The notes: a model not told the origin generated them from the sequence alone. A stretch of DNA of 60,000 nucleotides from Cryptomeria japonica (GCF_030272615.1 NC_081405.1:313804235-313864234); one strand, 5' to 3'; numbered from the stretch's first letter, positions 44,606 through 56,959 are shown. Made by a program: numbers and translations.

Positions 44606-45791
44606 TGTTGGCATTTTTGATGATTATGTCGTGATTGTCATTGATGGACACACACTTGCTATGAGATCACCTTTTGTATGTATGAGTTATGCTCAACCGG
44701 TATTTGTTTCAAACTGGTATTATGTTATAGTCTTTAGACTATCAGTGTCTTGTAGAAAATGTTTACCCGATCTCAAGCGGCATGAGGACCTCAAGCGGTC
44801 CAAGGATCTCAAGCAAAACAGAGCAAAGGAACTAGAAGCGGCAGTTATCATTTTCCCAGTCTTCATTTCTGTCAACTGGTAATCTGCTAAACCGGTATTA
44901 CTTAGAGTTACCAACCGGTAATCGGTAAAGTTGTATAAACCAGTAATACTCTGTGATGAGTTACCAACTGGTATATCTTTGTGATGAGTTACCATCCACC
45001 GATACTTTGACGGTGATTTTGTGTCGTGTTACCAAATGTGTCTAGATACAATGAACCTAGGAACTTGCAATGCAATCCTATTGGACCGACATGAAATCAG
45101 ATTCCTTTTAAGGACATCATGTCTAGGGTTTTAATATGTGCGTAGTTGTTAGGGTTTGAAGTGGTTGATGAGTTCTTATATGTGTGATCTTAACAGAAAA
45201 GATCAAGTCTGTGTACTGTAACAGAGTGTGGATTTACTGAAGACTGAAGTAATGCTGAAATGCATTAGCAATAAGCTATCATGGATCTAACCAAGCAGAC
45301 TGTGTTATTTGCTAGATCATTCACTTGTTGATTACTCACATCTTTGACAAGTTAGAAACCCTTAACCGGGTAGGCCCAAAAAAGCCTTTGTAAATCCTCT
45401 AACAAAGTGATTCACATCTATGGATCTAAAATCCTCTCACAAGGTAGTCTTTAATCGAACTTATCTCCTAACAAAGATTGAGATTCCTAACATGATTTGT
45501 TCTGGTAAAGAACATTGTATGACCTTAACCGGTCTGGTTACTATTCTACAGATAGTTACTTGTGAGTTTCATATCACCGTGGTTTTTCCCATTTGGGTTT
45601 CCACGTCAAAATCTCTTGTGTTATGGTGATTGTGCTTTTGTGGGTGAATGCCTTGCTATTTGGTTTGCATTTGTGTTAACCGGTTTGTTAGTTAAACTAT
45701 TATACCGATTTACCGCTAGACTGATAAAGTGTTTGAGTATAGTAATTTTTGGTATACTAATTCACCCCCCACCCCCTCTTAGTATTCATCA
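44606..45791 (+). repeat. Solo LTR of the element A family, with TSD CTCTA
   Basis: It begins TGTTGGCATT and ends ATTCATCA (1186 bp), homologous to LTR 2172-3293. CTCTA at 44601-44605 is repeated at 45792-45796, an exact 5-bp TSD. No internal region is present, so the element was lost by LTR-LTR recombination. It splits the RNase H of element C, whose frame resumes after the second TSD copy. Its own short open frames have no support. Confidence 0.95.
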
Positions 45792-45796
45792 CTCTA

Positions 45797-46648
45797 TTGC
45801 TCTATATTTCAGCAACTAATACAACATTGGGAGTATTGTTGGCTCAACATAATACAGAAGGGAAATAGTGTGTTGTATATTATATCTCTCGTACACTGGT
45901 CAGCTATGAACTCAATTACACACCTATTGAGCGAGCTTGCCTAGCAGTAATCTTGGCAGCCACTAAACTGAGGCACTATCTGTTAACACATAAAGTACAA
46001 CTCATTGCTAAGATCGATCCACTAAAGTACTTACTCAGCAAAGCAGCATTGACTGGTCGCTTAGCCAAATGGGTGATGATTCTAAGTGAATTTGACATCG
46101 AGTATGTGGACCGTAAGGCTATCAAGGGTCAAGTTATTACAGATCAGTTGGCTGATGCACCCCTCATAGGCAATCATCCTCTCATTTCCAATTTTCCAGA
46201 TGAAGAGATATTCATGCTCACAGAAGCACAACCATGGAAACTATACTTTGATGGTTCATACACTAGACATGGCTCGAGGGCAGGCATTCTGTTTATCACA
46301 CCTCAACGTGATAGCATCCCAAAGTCTTACAAGCTCACTTTTCCATGCACAAACAACATCGCAGAATATGAAGCCTTAATCACAGGACTCCGACTAGCCA
46401 TACAATGGAAATTGAAAGAGTTACAAATATATGGCGACTCCCAACTGGTCATCTGACAAGTCATAGATGAATATCAGACCAAGGATGATAAACTTATGTC
46501 ATACAAGCAAATGGTGGACAATTTAAAGGCATCATTTACTATTATCACCTTTGAGCAGATACCCAGAGATCAGAATTGAGCTATTGACGCTATGACTACC
46601 ATTGCATCTCTCCTAGATCTTCCATAAAATTCAACACGGTATGAGTTC
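45797..46648 (+). pseudogene. Element C RNase H and archaeal-type RNase H
   Basis: The first part (45797-46190) is the standard Ty3/gypsy RNase H: LLYISATNTTLGVLLAQ, VSYELNYTPIERACLAVILA, AKWVMILSEFDIEYVDRKA and TDQLADAPL, with a stop at 45867. The second (46220-46620) is the archaeal-type RNase H: LYFDGSYTRHGSRAG, AEYEALITGLRLAIQW, QIYGDSQLVI, a TGA at 46454, then EQIPRDQN and IDAMTT. This order (RNase H, archaeal RNase H, integrase) is the normal Tat order and contrasts with element E. Confidence 0.87.
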
Positions 46649-47494
46649 TTGGTCGAACAACTTTGGATTCCCGCTTATAATATCCCCAAATCCGAGATGA
46701 TATGTCGCCTTGTCGGTTCTAAATCCCCATGGTACAGTGAGTTCTACACCTACCTCCACGATCACACACTTCCTCCTAACCAGTCGAATAACCAACGTAA
46801 AACCTTCATTTGCCAAACCGCTCAATATACCATTATTGTTGAAACCCTATATCGACGCAGTCTTGATGGTACTCTCCTTCGATGTCTGGAACAGGATGAG
46901 ATAACAAAGGCCTTGGAAGAGGTACATGAAGGAATTTGTGGGACTCACACAAGCGGTCCTTCACTAGCTAAGAAGATCAAACGCGTTGGATACTATTGGT
47001 CATCCATGGAAAAAGACTCTTATTATTTTGTCAGAAAATGCAAGAAATGTCAAGTTCATGGAGACCTGATACATGCACTAGCACAGGAATTGCAGCCAAT
47101 CACAACACCATGGCCCTTTTGCCAATGGGGCCTTGACCTTGTAGGTAAGATACATCCATCTTCATCCAACGGCCATAAGTTCATCATTACCGCTACAGAA
47201 TATTTCACAAAGTGGATCAAAGTTGTTCCACTTACCCAAGTCACTGGCAAGCAAATTGCCTCATTCATTCTAAATTACATCATTTGTCGGTATGGTGTAC
47301 CCATGTCCATCATCACATATAACAGGCTTCCTTTCAAAAATCAGGATGTTTGTGAGCTTTGTGAGAAGTTTCACATCCAACACCGCTTTTCCACTCCCTA
47401 TTACCCACAAGGAAATGGTCAGGCTGAAGCATCAAACAAAAACATTTTGAGAATCCTCAAGAAGATAGTCAATTATGTCGGTTGTGATTGGCAC
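46649..47494 (+). pseudogene. Element C integrase, N-terminal part
   Basis: The zinc-binding part reads VHEGICGTHTSGPS...CKKCQVH. The core has WGLDLVGKIHPSSSNGHKF (first Asp) and PQGNGQAEASNKN (Glu). In the second catalytic motif the expected Asp is Tyr (IITYNRLPFKN), so this copy is catalytically dead. The frame is open for about 280 codons and stops making sense at CDWH (47494), where a 4.25-kb insertion starts. Confidence 0.88.
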
Positions 47495-48866
47495 TATTGT
47501 TCATCAAAACTGATTAACCCAAGTTCACCTACAATCCTTCTATGAAATGGCCAATTTCACTCTATAGAACACATCGGGACTTGGACAACATAACATAGGA
47601 CCTTAATTGATCCTCCTGCACTTCAGGTTCTGCACAGACCTAGGGGGGACACCCTTTTAAGGCATTAAATACAACAATTATAGACATATGACTGCATCAA
47701 TAATAAGCAGATAGATCATTCCACAAACTCACCCAATTCAAAAACACACTACAGATTGGCTAAATCTGTATAAACCATAGATGAAACAGAGCTTGGAATG
47801 AAAAGAACACAACCCCTAAACAAAAAGGGAAATATATTTTTCTTTGAATGAATTAATCTAAAACTATCCCTAAATCTTTCAAAGACCAGTGCCTTGTTCA
47901 TTGGGCAACAGAGTCACACACAGAACTGCAAAATGCAAATCATAGCTGCAAATTTGTTTTCCTTAAACAATATCCCTGCATCAATACGTTATACCAATGC
48001 ATTACTCAATTCATTCACAAAATTATCAGATCTGGGACACATTCCATTATTCATGACTGATTACAGAGTTTAAAACCTTCATTGAAGGATACCTACAAAC
48101 AATCACACAATCTCCTTGAAATTGACAAATCTCATCCTCCTTAAGGATTCAATTCATAACAATGAAATACATGCCTAGAGACAATAATGTGGGAAATTTA
48201 CTCATGTCTGACACAAGTAAGATCTGCAACTAGAAAACAATCTGCCATCCTCAATGTAACCTCTATACCCTGAAACAAACAAAAGAGCTTTCACAAATTT
48301 GGGTCAAGAAGTTCAGAACTGGAAGCCATGAAATCTGGAGCACTTCCTCCAAAAATCTGAAACCCTTACAAATGAGAAGAAAATGGGAATAAGAAGAGGA
48401 GGGAAAAAGATTAGGTCTGCAAAACATGCCAAGTGTCTTCTTTCCCTAACTGAAATTCATTTTCTTCCTCTTTCCCATGTAAACTACTCTCAAAATATCC
48501 CATATTTGTTAAAACTAACTGCATTACTAGATCCCTCATTCCGAGATCTTTCCGGTGATATATAATACTTTCCTATTTGACCAAAAATTAGCTTTCGGGC
48601 TAATTAATTCTTGGAATGCAGACCATCATTTAAATTTTTGAATTTCTCATATAGTTTCAACTATGCATTTAATTTTGATTTTTCACCCTTTTAACTCCTG
48701 ACGCCCTGCCACATGGCAACCTGTGATTCGTTGATGGGTCCACTAGGTGCCACCTGGGATGACACCTCACCTTTCACCACTGGACTGCCACTTGTATGCC
48801 ACCTCATTGCCACGTCAGCAGGACCCGCAAGCTGGACCTCCACCTAGACCTGCCATGTCACCTTTG

Positions 48867-49054
48867 GCCATTTCGCGAAGGGTAATGAGCGTGCATCTTT
48901 GTCTAGTGAAATCGCGTGCACTGTCGGATCTCCTGCAACCTACATGATCTTTAATCTTCGCCTTTTGCGCACGTGCTTTTTGCCATTTCACGATGGTTAT
49001 TCTATGAGCATCTTTCCTTCGCAAGATCGCGAGCACCATCAGATCTCTTGCAAC
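48867..49054. repeat. Two copies of a 74-bp CpG-rich unit inside the 4.25-kb insertion
   Basis: Unit 1 (48867-48940) and unit 2 (48982-49054) share GCCATTTC(G/A)CG, GAGC(G/A)T..CATCTTT, ATCGCG(T/A)GCAC and GGATCTC..TGCAACC, with a period of about 115 bp. The region has many CpGs in a CpG-poor window. Confidence 0.7.
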
Positions 49055-49389
49055 CTGCTCACCAGTTAAGTCGCCCTTTCTCTACAAAACTCACCTCGGG
49101 AATCGTGTCTACATGGGGTCCACCTAGTTGCCTCGAGAAATGCGCCCACGCACGTGGAGTCCGCCTGGGCGCCCAACCAACACCTTATGTCAAAATCCCT
49201 TGAGGCTTTGACACTATGAATGTGTGAAGCTCTACATTTAAATATCAAAATGTTCCTTCTTAGGGCGAATGTGGGATAAATACTTTTCCTGACACCACAT
49301 TTTCTGAACTTTTCCTGGGTTTTAATGGCTGCCAACAACTACCAATGACATTTTTTTCAAGATTTTAATACCTTTCTTGCCAAACCCCA

Positions 49390-49960
49390 TGTGAAGGAGG
49401 GATCGTGGAGCTGGTTTAACCTGCCATAAGCATTTGACTGAAGTTTTATGTTGCTCAAAAACCACGCAGAGGGGAGGATTGATCTACCAGATTGCACTTG
49501 CTAAAAATTTCCAACGCTTTTTATCAACACCACATGCCACTTTACATCTGCAACTTTGCATTTGTTTGAACTTGTTTCAAACTTTTTCCAATTTCACTCT
49601 CCATGCAGCAGGGAGGACTAGCATTACATTTGCCAAAGAGTTTCTTGAAGCCTTCCAAACAGCCACGTTGGGGAAGGATTGCTAGCATTGCACCTGCTTT
49701 GAAACTTAATGTCCCCTCAACCATCATGTAGGGAGGAGGAAAGAATTACTACGCACAATAGGGAGGAAGTCTATTGCACGTTGCCTCTTGTCTGGCATGC
49801 AAGGGAGGGTTTTGGCATTTTCTATTGTATTTGCTAAGACAGTTTCTGCAGTGTCTCCTCCACCATTCACGCACAACCTGGTAATTTCATTTGCTTGAAA
49901 GTTAACAAAACCCTCTTCATTAGCACGGCATGGGGGAGAATTTGGGTTTGCAGTTGCTAT
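49390..49960. repeat. Irregular GGGAGGA-containing repeat tract
   Basis: About seven loosely spaced units pair a purine block (GGAGGGAT, GGGGAGGATTG, GGGAGGACTAGC, GGGGAAGGATTG, AGGGAGGAGG, AAGGGAGGG, TGGGGGAGAAT) with a following TTGCA(T/C)TTGC-like phrase. The spacing is 60-130 bp. Confidence 0.55.
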
Positions 49961-51744
49961 TTTGCATTTATTTTAAAAGTTCTAAGTGTTGAACGTTTTG
50001 CAAACCTACTCAAACGTGGAAGGGCTGGGCTTTTCCTGTAGCAAACTCTTAGACTTCATGGCTCCCTTATTTCCTTTGTCAAGCATGGATGTCTCATCCA
50101 ACTGCTATAACTATTCTTAACAATCATTAGACTTTCAAACTCATTTAATTTGATTTGCTTGTGTGTTGTTGTGTAAATGACTTTGTAGTTTTGATTTCAC
50201 TATCTCTTTATATTGTAGCTTCTCTTTCTGTTATCAAACTGTCAAAGTCTCTTTGACTCTATCTTTGTTGCTCTTATGGTTTTTAATTACTACAAGAGTT
50301 GTCCATAGGCATTTTCAAATCACTGTATTTGTACCCGAACTATGTTCTTGGATAATCTTAGATGGGTTTATTCCTTCTTTTCTTCAAAGTAGCTATGAAT
50401 GGAAAATGAGAACTAAACATATGACATATTGACCCCAATTTTCAAAACCATAAAATTCCATAAATGCCTCTCAGTTATATGTCCACATAATGAAATGAAA
50501 TTATCTCTTAATAAACCAATTTGCCAACAAAATCAATGCACGAGCATGAGCCAGGTCAAGCCCCAAAGTGGGTCCGGCTAAAAAAAAATTCTTTTTCATG
50601 CAACTGACCTTGAAAATTCCTCATGAACCTTAAACACACCTCTAGAATCGATCGGCACCATTTTCAGATCATCAAACTGAGTTTTGCAACTTTCAGGTGT
50701 CTGTGCCACATTTTCGCATTTAATCACAAAGACATAATTTTCAAACTGGTCAAAACACCTTTCTAGACCTCGCCATCTGATAGGCGTGTACTCTAATATA
50801 CAAACATGAACTCTACCAAGCATTTTCTCAAGACAAATCCCGAGTGAAGAGATATTAATGTTCAAAGATGACCAACTGGCTTTGTCGGCACTGTGGACCT
50901 GATGAAGTCAATGCGCAGGCAACCCATGATGTCTTTCTTAAAAATATCAAACGATCTCCATAGACCCTCAAATCTGAGGCATAGGTACCTTGAAGTACAT
51001 ATCAAAACTTAGAATACTCAGTTTGACCAAAAGGTTGATTGGGTGCAAATGGTGCACTCATGAAAATAGCAACTTTAACTGATATAGCAATGAAAGTACG
51101 GAACACTGAAACAGATGGCTCAAGAAACCCTTTTGAAAACTGATTAAACGGATTGGCAGGAGCTTGAAACTGGAAACGTAGCTTTTTATTTATACCAACA
51201 ATAGTTCAAAATAAAAATTCTGACATGACACTCACTAAGGCAACTTTTACACTTATGTAAAACAGGGCTCCGACTAGCAGCTGAAACAGGGACTTGTCAA
51301 ACAACACAAACTGCAAATGGATTGAGCTTGCTAAACTGAGCAAATGAATTTCTAGAGACTTGAAATTTTGCACGGAGGCACACTTTTATGCATAGAATTC
51401 AATGCACTTTTAAATTATTCATGACAATCAACAGGGCAAAAGATATAGGCACTCAAAGTAAGCTACTCAATAAAATCTGCATATGCACCTAACATGCACT
51501 TTCAACTCACCCCTTGAAATGGGTACATGATAAACTGATCCAAACTGAATTCTGAAAGTTGCAACACACTGCATTAGCTAAAGGAAAGGTGTAGGACATG
51601 CTTACGAAGCCTTACCCTTTGAAAATCAACTGGCTCCATTTTACCCTCTCTTTAACTAGGCCATTCAAACTGACTCATTTGGAAATGCAGAGCAAAATTT
51701 TGAAATGGACCTCTCAAATTACTCAAATTTAATGAGTCCCAACA

Positions 51745-52241
51745 GGCACGTTCAATTAAATCCATCACTATGGGCGTATCGAACTAGCATTCGAACCCCT
51801 ACAGGCGCAACTCCCTACTCACTGGTCTATGGCACAGAAGCTATCTTACTTATTGAGGTCGAGATACCATCTCTACGGGTTTCCTTGCATAATCTCATAG
51901 ATGATGAATCATATAGAGTATCACATCTTCAAGACTTAGAGCTACTTGATGAGAAACGACAAGCTGCATATAATCACCTCAAAGCCTATCAGTAGTGCAT
52001 GAGCAGGAGTTAAAATCATCGAGTTAGACCTCGTACATTCAAGGTAGGTGTCCTTGTTCTTCGAGAGAATCCTCGTAACCAACCAAACAGATAACATCAT
52101 GGAAAGTTTGAATCGAACTGGCTGGGTCCATATGTTATCATTGTGGTATTTGGGTCCGGAGCATATCAGTTGGCTACTTCAGAAGGAGAACCGCTAGCAG
52201 ATCCATTCAACAGCATGTACCTCAAACGGTTTTATACATAA
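51745..52241 (+). pseudogene. Element C integrase, C-terminal part
   Basis: The frame resumes after the second GGCAC with VQLNPSLWAYRTSIRTPTG, then TPYSLVYGTEAILLIEVEIP, the C-terminal domain (ESYRVSHLQDLELLDEKRQ) and the end LADPFNSMYLKRFYT with TAA at 52239-52241. Three to four TAG/TGA/TAA codons lie in the last 80 codons. This is the normal end of a Tat integrase. Confidence 0.87.
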
Positions 52242-54741
52242 GCTATACAAAGCATCAAGCTCCATACATACCAAAAAAAAAAAAAACCAAAAACATTCAG
52301 ATAACTGTCCTAAAGAAAATACAAAAATATCAAAATATTAAAGAAAAATCATGCATCCAAATGGTGAAAAACCACTCTGGTGGCACCTTGGGTAAGTGCG
52401 ATGGTGAAAACCTAGCAAAAAGACGCCACTCATAAAGGCTATCGCTCCATTGTCTTCAAACTTGTCATGATCACATTCATTGCATCCACACATCCATCAG
52501 TCAAAACCATGGCTTGTTATTGATCTGCAATCAAGGATAGTACTTCTTGTGTCTTGCATCCCATTTTTTCATAGTCATGTCTAAACTGAGGGCAATGCCC
52601 TTAACCTATTGATGGAAGTGGATTTTGCATTTCTTGTGATTCATTGAGTTCTTCATTCAAAACTATCTCACAAAATCCAAAAACATTCAAAAACACTCAC
52701 AAAATCCAAAAACATGAGAAAACATCAAAGATCAATCAAAAACATGGAACCACCTTTGTACATACGCATCCAAGTAGATACCAAACAATCATTGTGAAAT
52801 ACTCAAACGATGACCACTTATCACATCAACCAAACAATCAACATCGACACGCAAATTGTCTTAACAAGGATGCATCCTTCCTTACCAAAACAACGACAAA
52901 GATGACATTTTTTTTCTTTGACAAGAAAATTTTGTTTAAGATATCAAGTACTTGGTTGGTTTGTAGGTTATTTATTCATTTATATCAAGTTCCTACACTA
53001 CTCCGGGATATCCACAAGTGATTAGAGTGGCCACAATGGTTCCTAAGTATCATTTTGTTTGTTTATATTCGGTGAATTATTCCAATGAAGTTATGGGGCA
53101 TGTACTAATGGTGTGTACGTGGGAAGTTCACTAAGCTATGTGATCATATGCAAAATACAGTCATGGATCACTATGGCTTGCTGACTATAGTGTATACCTC
53201 GACCATATGAGCATGAACCATTATGGAGGGTCCATATTCTTTATTCTTTATTTATGTTGTTTGTTTGTAGGTACAATTCTCCATCCTTGGTTCCTACTGC
53301 CTCATCCAAGATTGATACTACCATGCTCAATGATGAAAATAAAGCACTATGGATTGTCATTCCATCTCATCTGTTTATATTGCATTCCGTTGCATATCAC
53401 CCATCCATTTAATCATTCATCATTCATATGCATGGTTTTTGTATGCAAGTGTGAACAAGATTAATAATGAGAAGTTATTTGAAGAAGGAATTGGTCTTGG
53501 ATACAATCACAACAGAGTTCTCTGATACATCATCAGTGCATCATGCAAAGTCTGAACAACCTTGCATTCATCTATCATGACCACATCATCATTTCATATC
53601 ATTTAGCCATTCATTAGAGTGCATTTCATTACATTTAGTCGCATTTAAATACATATAGTTCATTGTCATGTACTTGCATTTGTATCATTACATCATTTCA
53701 TCATTGCAAACTCATGACATCTAGATTCCTTTATATGAAAAATTCTCATCATTGCATTTATTACCATTATTAGCCATTACTGTGCATTCATTTAGTGTCA
53801 TTTACACTCATCATTTATCATCATTTAAACTTGTTTACCATACATTTGTTTAGATTTCCGTAGTTGCGTATATTTATTTATCTATCCGCGAGTTAAGTGC
53901 ATTCATTTATTCATCTCGTATATTCTTATACTCATTCAATTCATCTTACAACAAATTTCATTTAGGATTCATTCGAAGGCATTCATTATCTTTTTAATTG
54001 CATTCAGGTGCAGTTATTCATTATCCATGAGTTGCATTATCATTATATTAACATTTCACTCAAAACATATTTTATCAAACATTTAGATCATAACAAACAA
54101 AACTATTTGTCTCAACATTGGTTTATACATTTTACATATGCCTTCCATTAGAAATCATCATATAAACATTTGTACTTTACATTTGTTTATCCATATTGCA
54201 TTCATTTTAACCATCTAGATGCATTTACATAAATCATTTCATTCATTGCATTTCAACGTATCAAACATCACTACATATCATCATCTCATCAACATAAAAC
54301 ACAAGTACTATCTGTATTATCGTTAGTATCATTTCATTATGCATACATCATCATCATGGCATTACATACATCAAGCATTTCACCAACAAATCATGCATAT
54401 AAACCTGCATCCACATGTTAGTACCACATTTATAAACATGCATATAGACATAATATAAATCAAACATAAAATGCATATAGGAATCATCTCATCCACACCT
54501 ACATATAGCAAGTACAAATATCCATCTATGCATACATCATAGATCATCACCCTGCATAAATCCATACATATCATCAACATGCATATCATCACAAAATGTG
54601 GGATCTCCTCATATATCACATCATACCATATTGCAACAACATACATATATCAGAGTACAATGAAGTCCAAAATATCGGCTACCAAGAGTCATCCAAGATA
54701 CAATCCAAAATGACAATGCAATAAAATACATAAATGCTCTC
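52242..54741 (+). other. Spacer of element C between integrase and antisense PMD ORF
   Basis: 2.5 kb without credible genes. It starts with an A-rich tract (52269-52281). The part 53560-54690 is strongly biased to CATT/CATCAT words (for example CATTTCATTACATTTAG). This produces long hydrophobic frames on the minus strand that are composition artefacts. No repeat unit of fixed length is seen. Confidence 0.6.
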
Positions 54742-56731
54742 TCAAATACCACTCTGATGAGATGTTGCACCACCATCACCACCTACTCCCCTACTACCCC
54801 CTACACCACCTGCACTACCTCACCGTGGAGGACCCATCACACCACCACTGCTCTGCATCCTTTGAGACTACTCTGATCTGTCCCGATGCATCTGTGAATA
54901 ACCTAGTGCCTGCCGACTAGATGGAACCTTCTGCTCATATAGACCCCGCCAGTAATCAACCTTTGTACCTACTCTCCGTAACTCTCTCACTAGGGAATCA
55001 ATCGACGACCCATGTCCCTATGCTCCCTCTAAGGCATGAACTCTCTCATGTAACTGGATCACCCTGTCAACGGCCTGATCTCTCTCTCGCAGCACTACAA
55101 TCAACTCTAACTCTCGTGCAAAAAGTTGCACATCTCTAGTTGCCACCTTCGCTTCCATATCCTCTAGCCGCGTCTGCAAAGCTAATATCATATGATCCCG
55201 CAGATCTCCACCACCTGTAGCTCCCTCCCCCATATCCATAGGTGTCTCTCCAGTGGCTCCCTCCCCTATATCCATAGGTGCCTCTCCCTCCCCCACATCC
55301 CTACCATCTAATCTCACACCTCCCTACATCAAAGATCCCTGTGATAGCTGCAATGGTTGACCACCTCTCCCTCTCCGTTGTAATCGTCCACCACCCCCAC
55401 CTCCACCTCTAAATCCACCACCCCCTCCAAAACCACCACCCCCTCCTCCATCACCTCCTCCTCCATCACCACCACCTCCATCCCCTCTCCCTCATCCACC
55501 TACTACCTCTCCATGACCTCCTATCCTCCTCTATCTTTGTCTCCTCTCCTCCTCAAAGGATGGAATAGGCTCTGCTGGATTTGATATCCACGAAATTGGA
55601 TGTGTCGTAATATACTGTGTATACTCATCAATAAAACCTGCATCTACAACCCTGGACCTCATCTGCCATGGTCTTGCCTGTAGAGTCTGAAACTCTACCA
55701 AAACCTAATCATAGGGTAATACTGGCCCCCACAGGAACCTCTCTCGAACCACCTGTGCATACTCCCCAGATCCACTAGGCAGTCCCTGCCTCCATCCAAA
55801 CTGTCTGAGCACTCTCCCAAGTACCTATCTCTCCACATTGTAGGTTGTCCTACTAATGAGGTATTGTGTCATAAACACATATGGCAAGGCCTCTGCATCA
55901 TCCTCCTAAGGCTCGCACTCAATATACAGCCTCTAGATCATTGTATCTAAATCATCAAGTGTCCACCGCCACCACTCTAACTTCCCTAGGTGGGGCTGAC
56001 TCATCATACCACCATACATATATACATAGGGCTAGTCTACTAACCTAAATCTCAGACTCACTAGTCAAGTCATAGGTAGGTGCTCCCATGCCCAAATATG
56101 AAGAAGAGTGATCCCCACTCCTAGTGAGCTCACCTCTCGGTATACTACCTCATGCCTCTCTCGATATAAGTGCGATAGAATGCATGGTCCCCATGCAAAG
56201 CGAGTCCCCTCAGTCGTTATCTGTTCTATCACCTGGCCTCAACCAACAGCCAGTCCATGCGATCGTTGATCCGAGCATAAAAGGCCCCCAATAATACCTT
56301 ATAAAACAGTCGGTAGTGGCTCATACAAAGCAGCTATATCCTCCTATGCTATTGAGCCATCATGAATAAATACATCCTCATCAAAAAAATCTATGCATTG
56401 TTGTTGTCCCCCAAGCTCGATCATATGTCACCAGCTCTCCTCGAATGGGAATGTGAAGGATGCGCCACACATCCTCTAGTGTCACAGTCATCTCCCCCTG
56501 TGGTAAGTGAAACGTACACGTCTCACTGTGTCACGGTTCTACCAATGTTGTAATCAAACTACGATTCGTCTGAATCAGGAGCATATACATAACATCATAC
56601 AGGCCTATCGCTGCAATGCAATCAACCTCAACCTCTATCAATTGATCTGGCAACACCTATGTGACTAGATGTCTCTCCCGCATCTGTAAGATGCGAAGCT
56701 CCTCCTACACACGTGCATCAACCATCATCAT
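54742..56731 (-). pseudogene. Antisense accessory ORF 2 of element C: plant mobile domain (PMD) protein
   Basis: The minus-strand frame starts at one of three ATGs (56731-56723) and ends at TGA 54742. The N-terminal part shows the PMD hallmark: HSETCTFHLPQGEMTVTLED followed by VWRILHIPIRGELV (about 56510-56420), then RFAWGPCILSHLYRERHEVV and LHIWAWEHLP, as in MAIN/MAIL-type proteins. YTQYITTHPISWI ends the domain. A Gly-rich linker (55500-55350) and a coiled coil (LQTRLEDMEAKVATRDVQLF, about 55150) follow. PMD proteins in plants act in the nucleus in gene and transposon silencing and are often carried by transposons. More than ten stops and a frameshift at a T-run (56384) inactivate this copy. 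It is opposite to element C's gag-pol. Confidence 0.82.
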
Positions 56732-56959
56732 CAGTTGTTTTGTTTCAAACTTTCTTTAGTTTAAACCTAGACTATCAACAGATACTTTGATCCAGTATCT
56801 TCGGGTCTCAACAGGTAAGCAATCATGGCACACCTAGACTACAACAGGCATTTATCCTAATGGTCTAAGTTTCAACAGGGCTGCTATGGTTCAAAAGAAC
56901 TTCCCTCTCCATCCATCCATCATTGGCATCAGGAGATTCTTTTTCAAAACACTGGAGCA

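Larger units (their letters stand above)
47495..51744. mobile_element. 4.25-kb insertion with 5-bp TSD GGCAC, probable giant solo LTR
   Basis: GGCAC at 47490-47494 is repeated at 51745-51749, and the integrase frame of element C continues after it. The ends are TATTG...CAACA, which become the usual TGTTG...CAACA with one G-to-A change. I find no internal terminal repeat, PBS or pol. A 5-bp TSD with such ends fits an LTR, either a very long solo LTR or a non-autonomous element. The segment holds two internal repeat tracts and ACGT-core motifs. The strand is unknown, and no ORF in it is credible. Confidence 0.75.

Noticed and set aside
48383-50865. Short frames inside the 4.25-kb insertion
   Set aside because: All under 100 codons, on both strands, without motifs; they overlap the repeat tracts.
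54380-54646. 88-codon hydrophobic minus-strand frame
   Set aside because: Composition artefact of CAT-rich DNA, giving Met/Ile/Cys runs.
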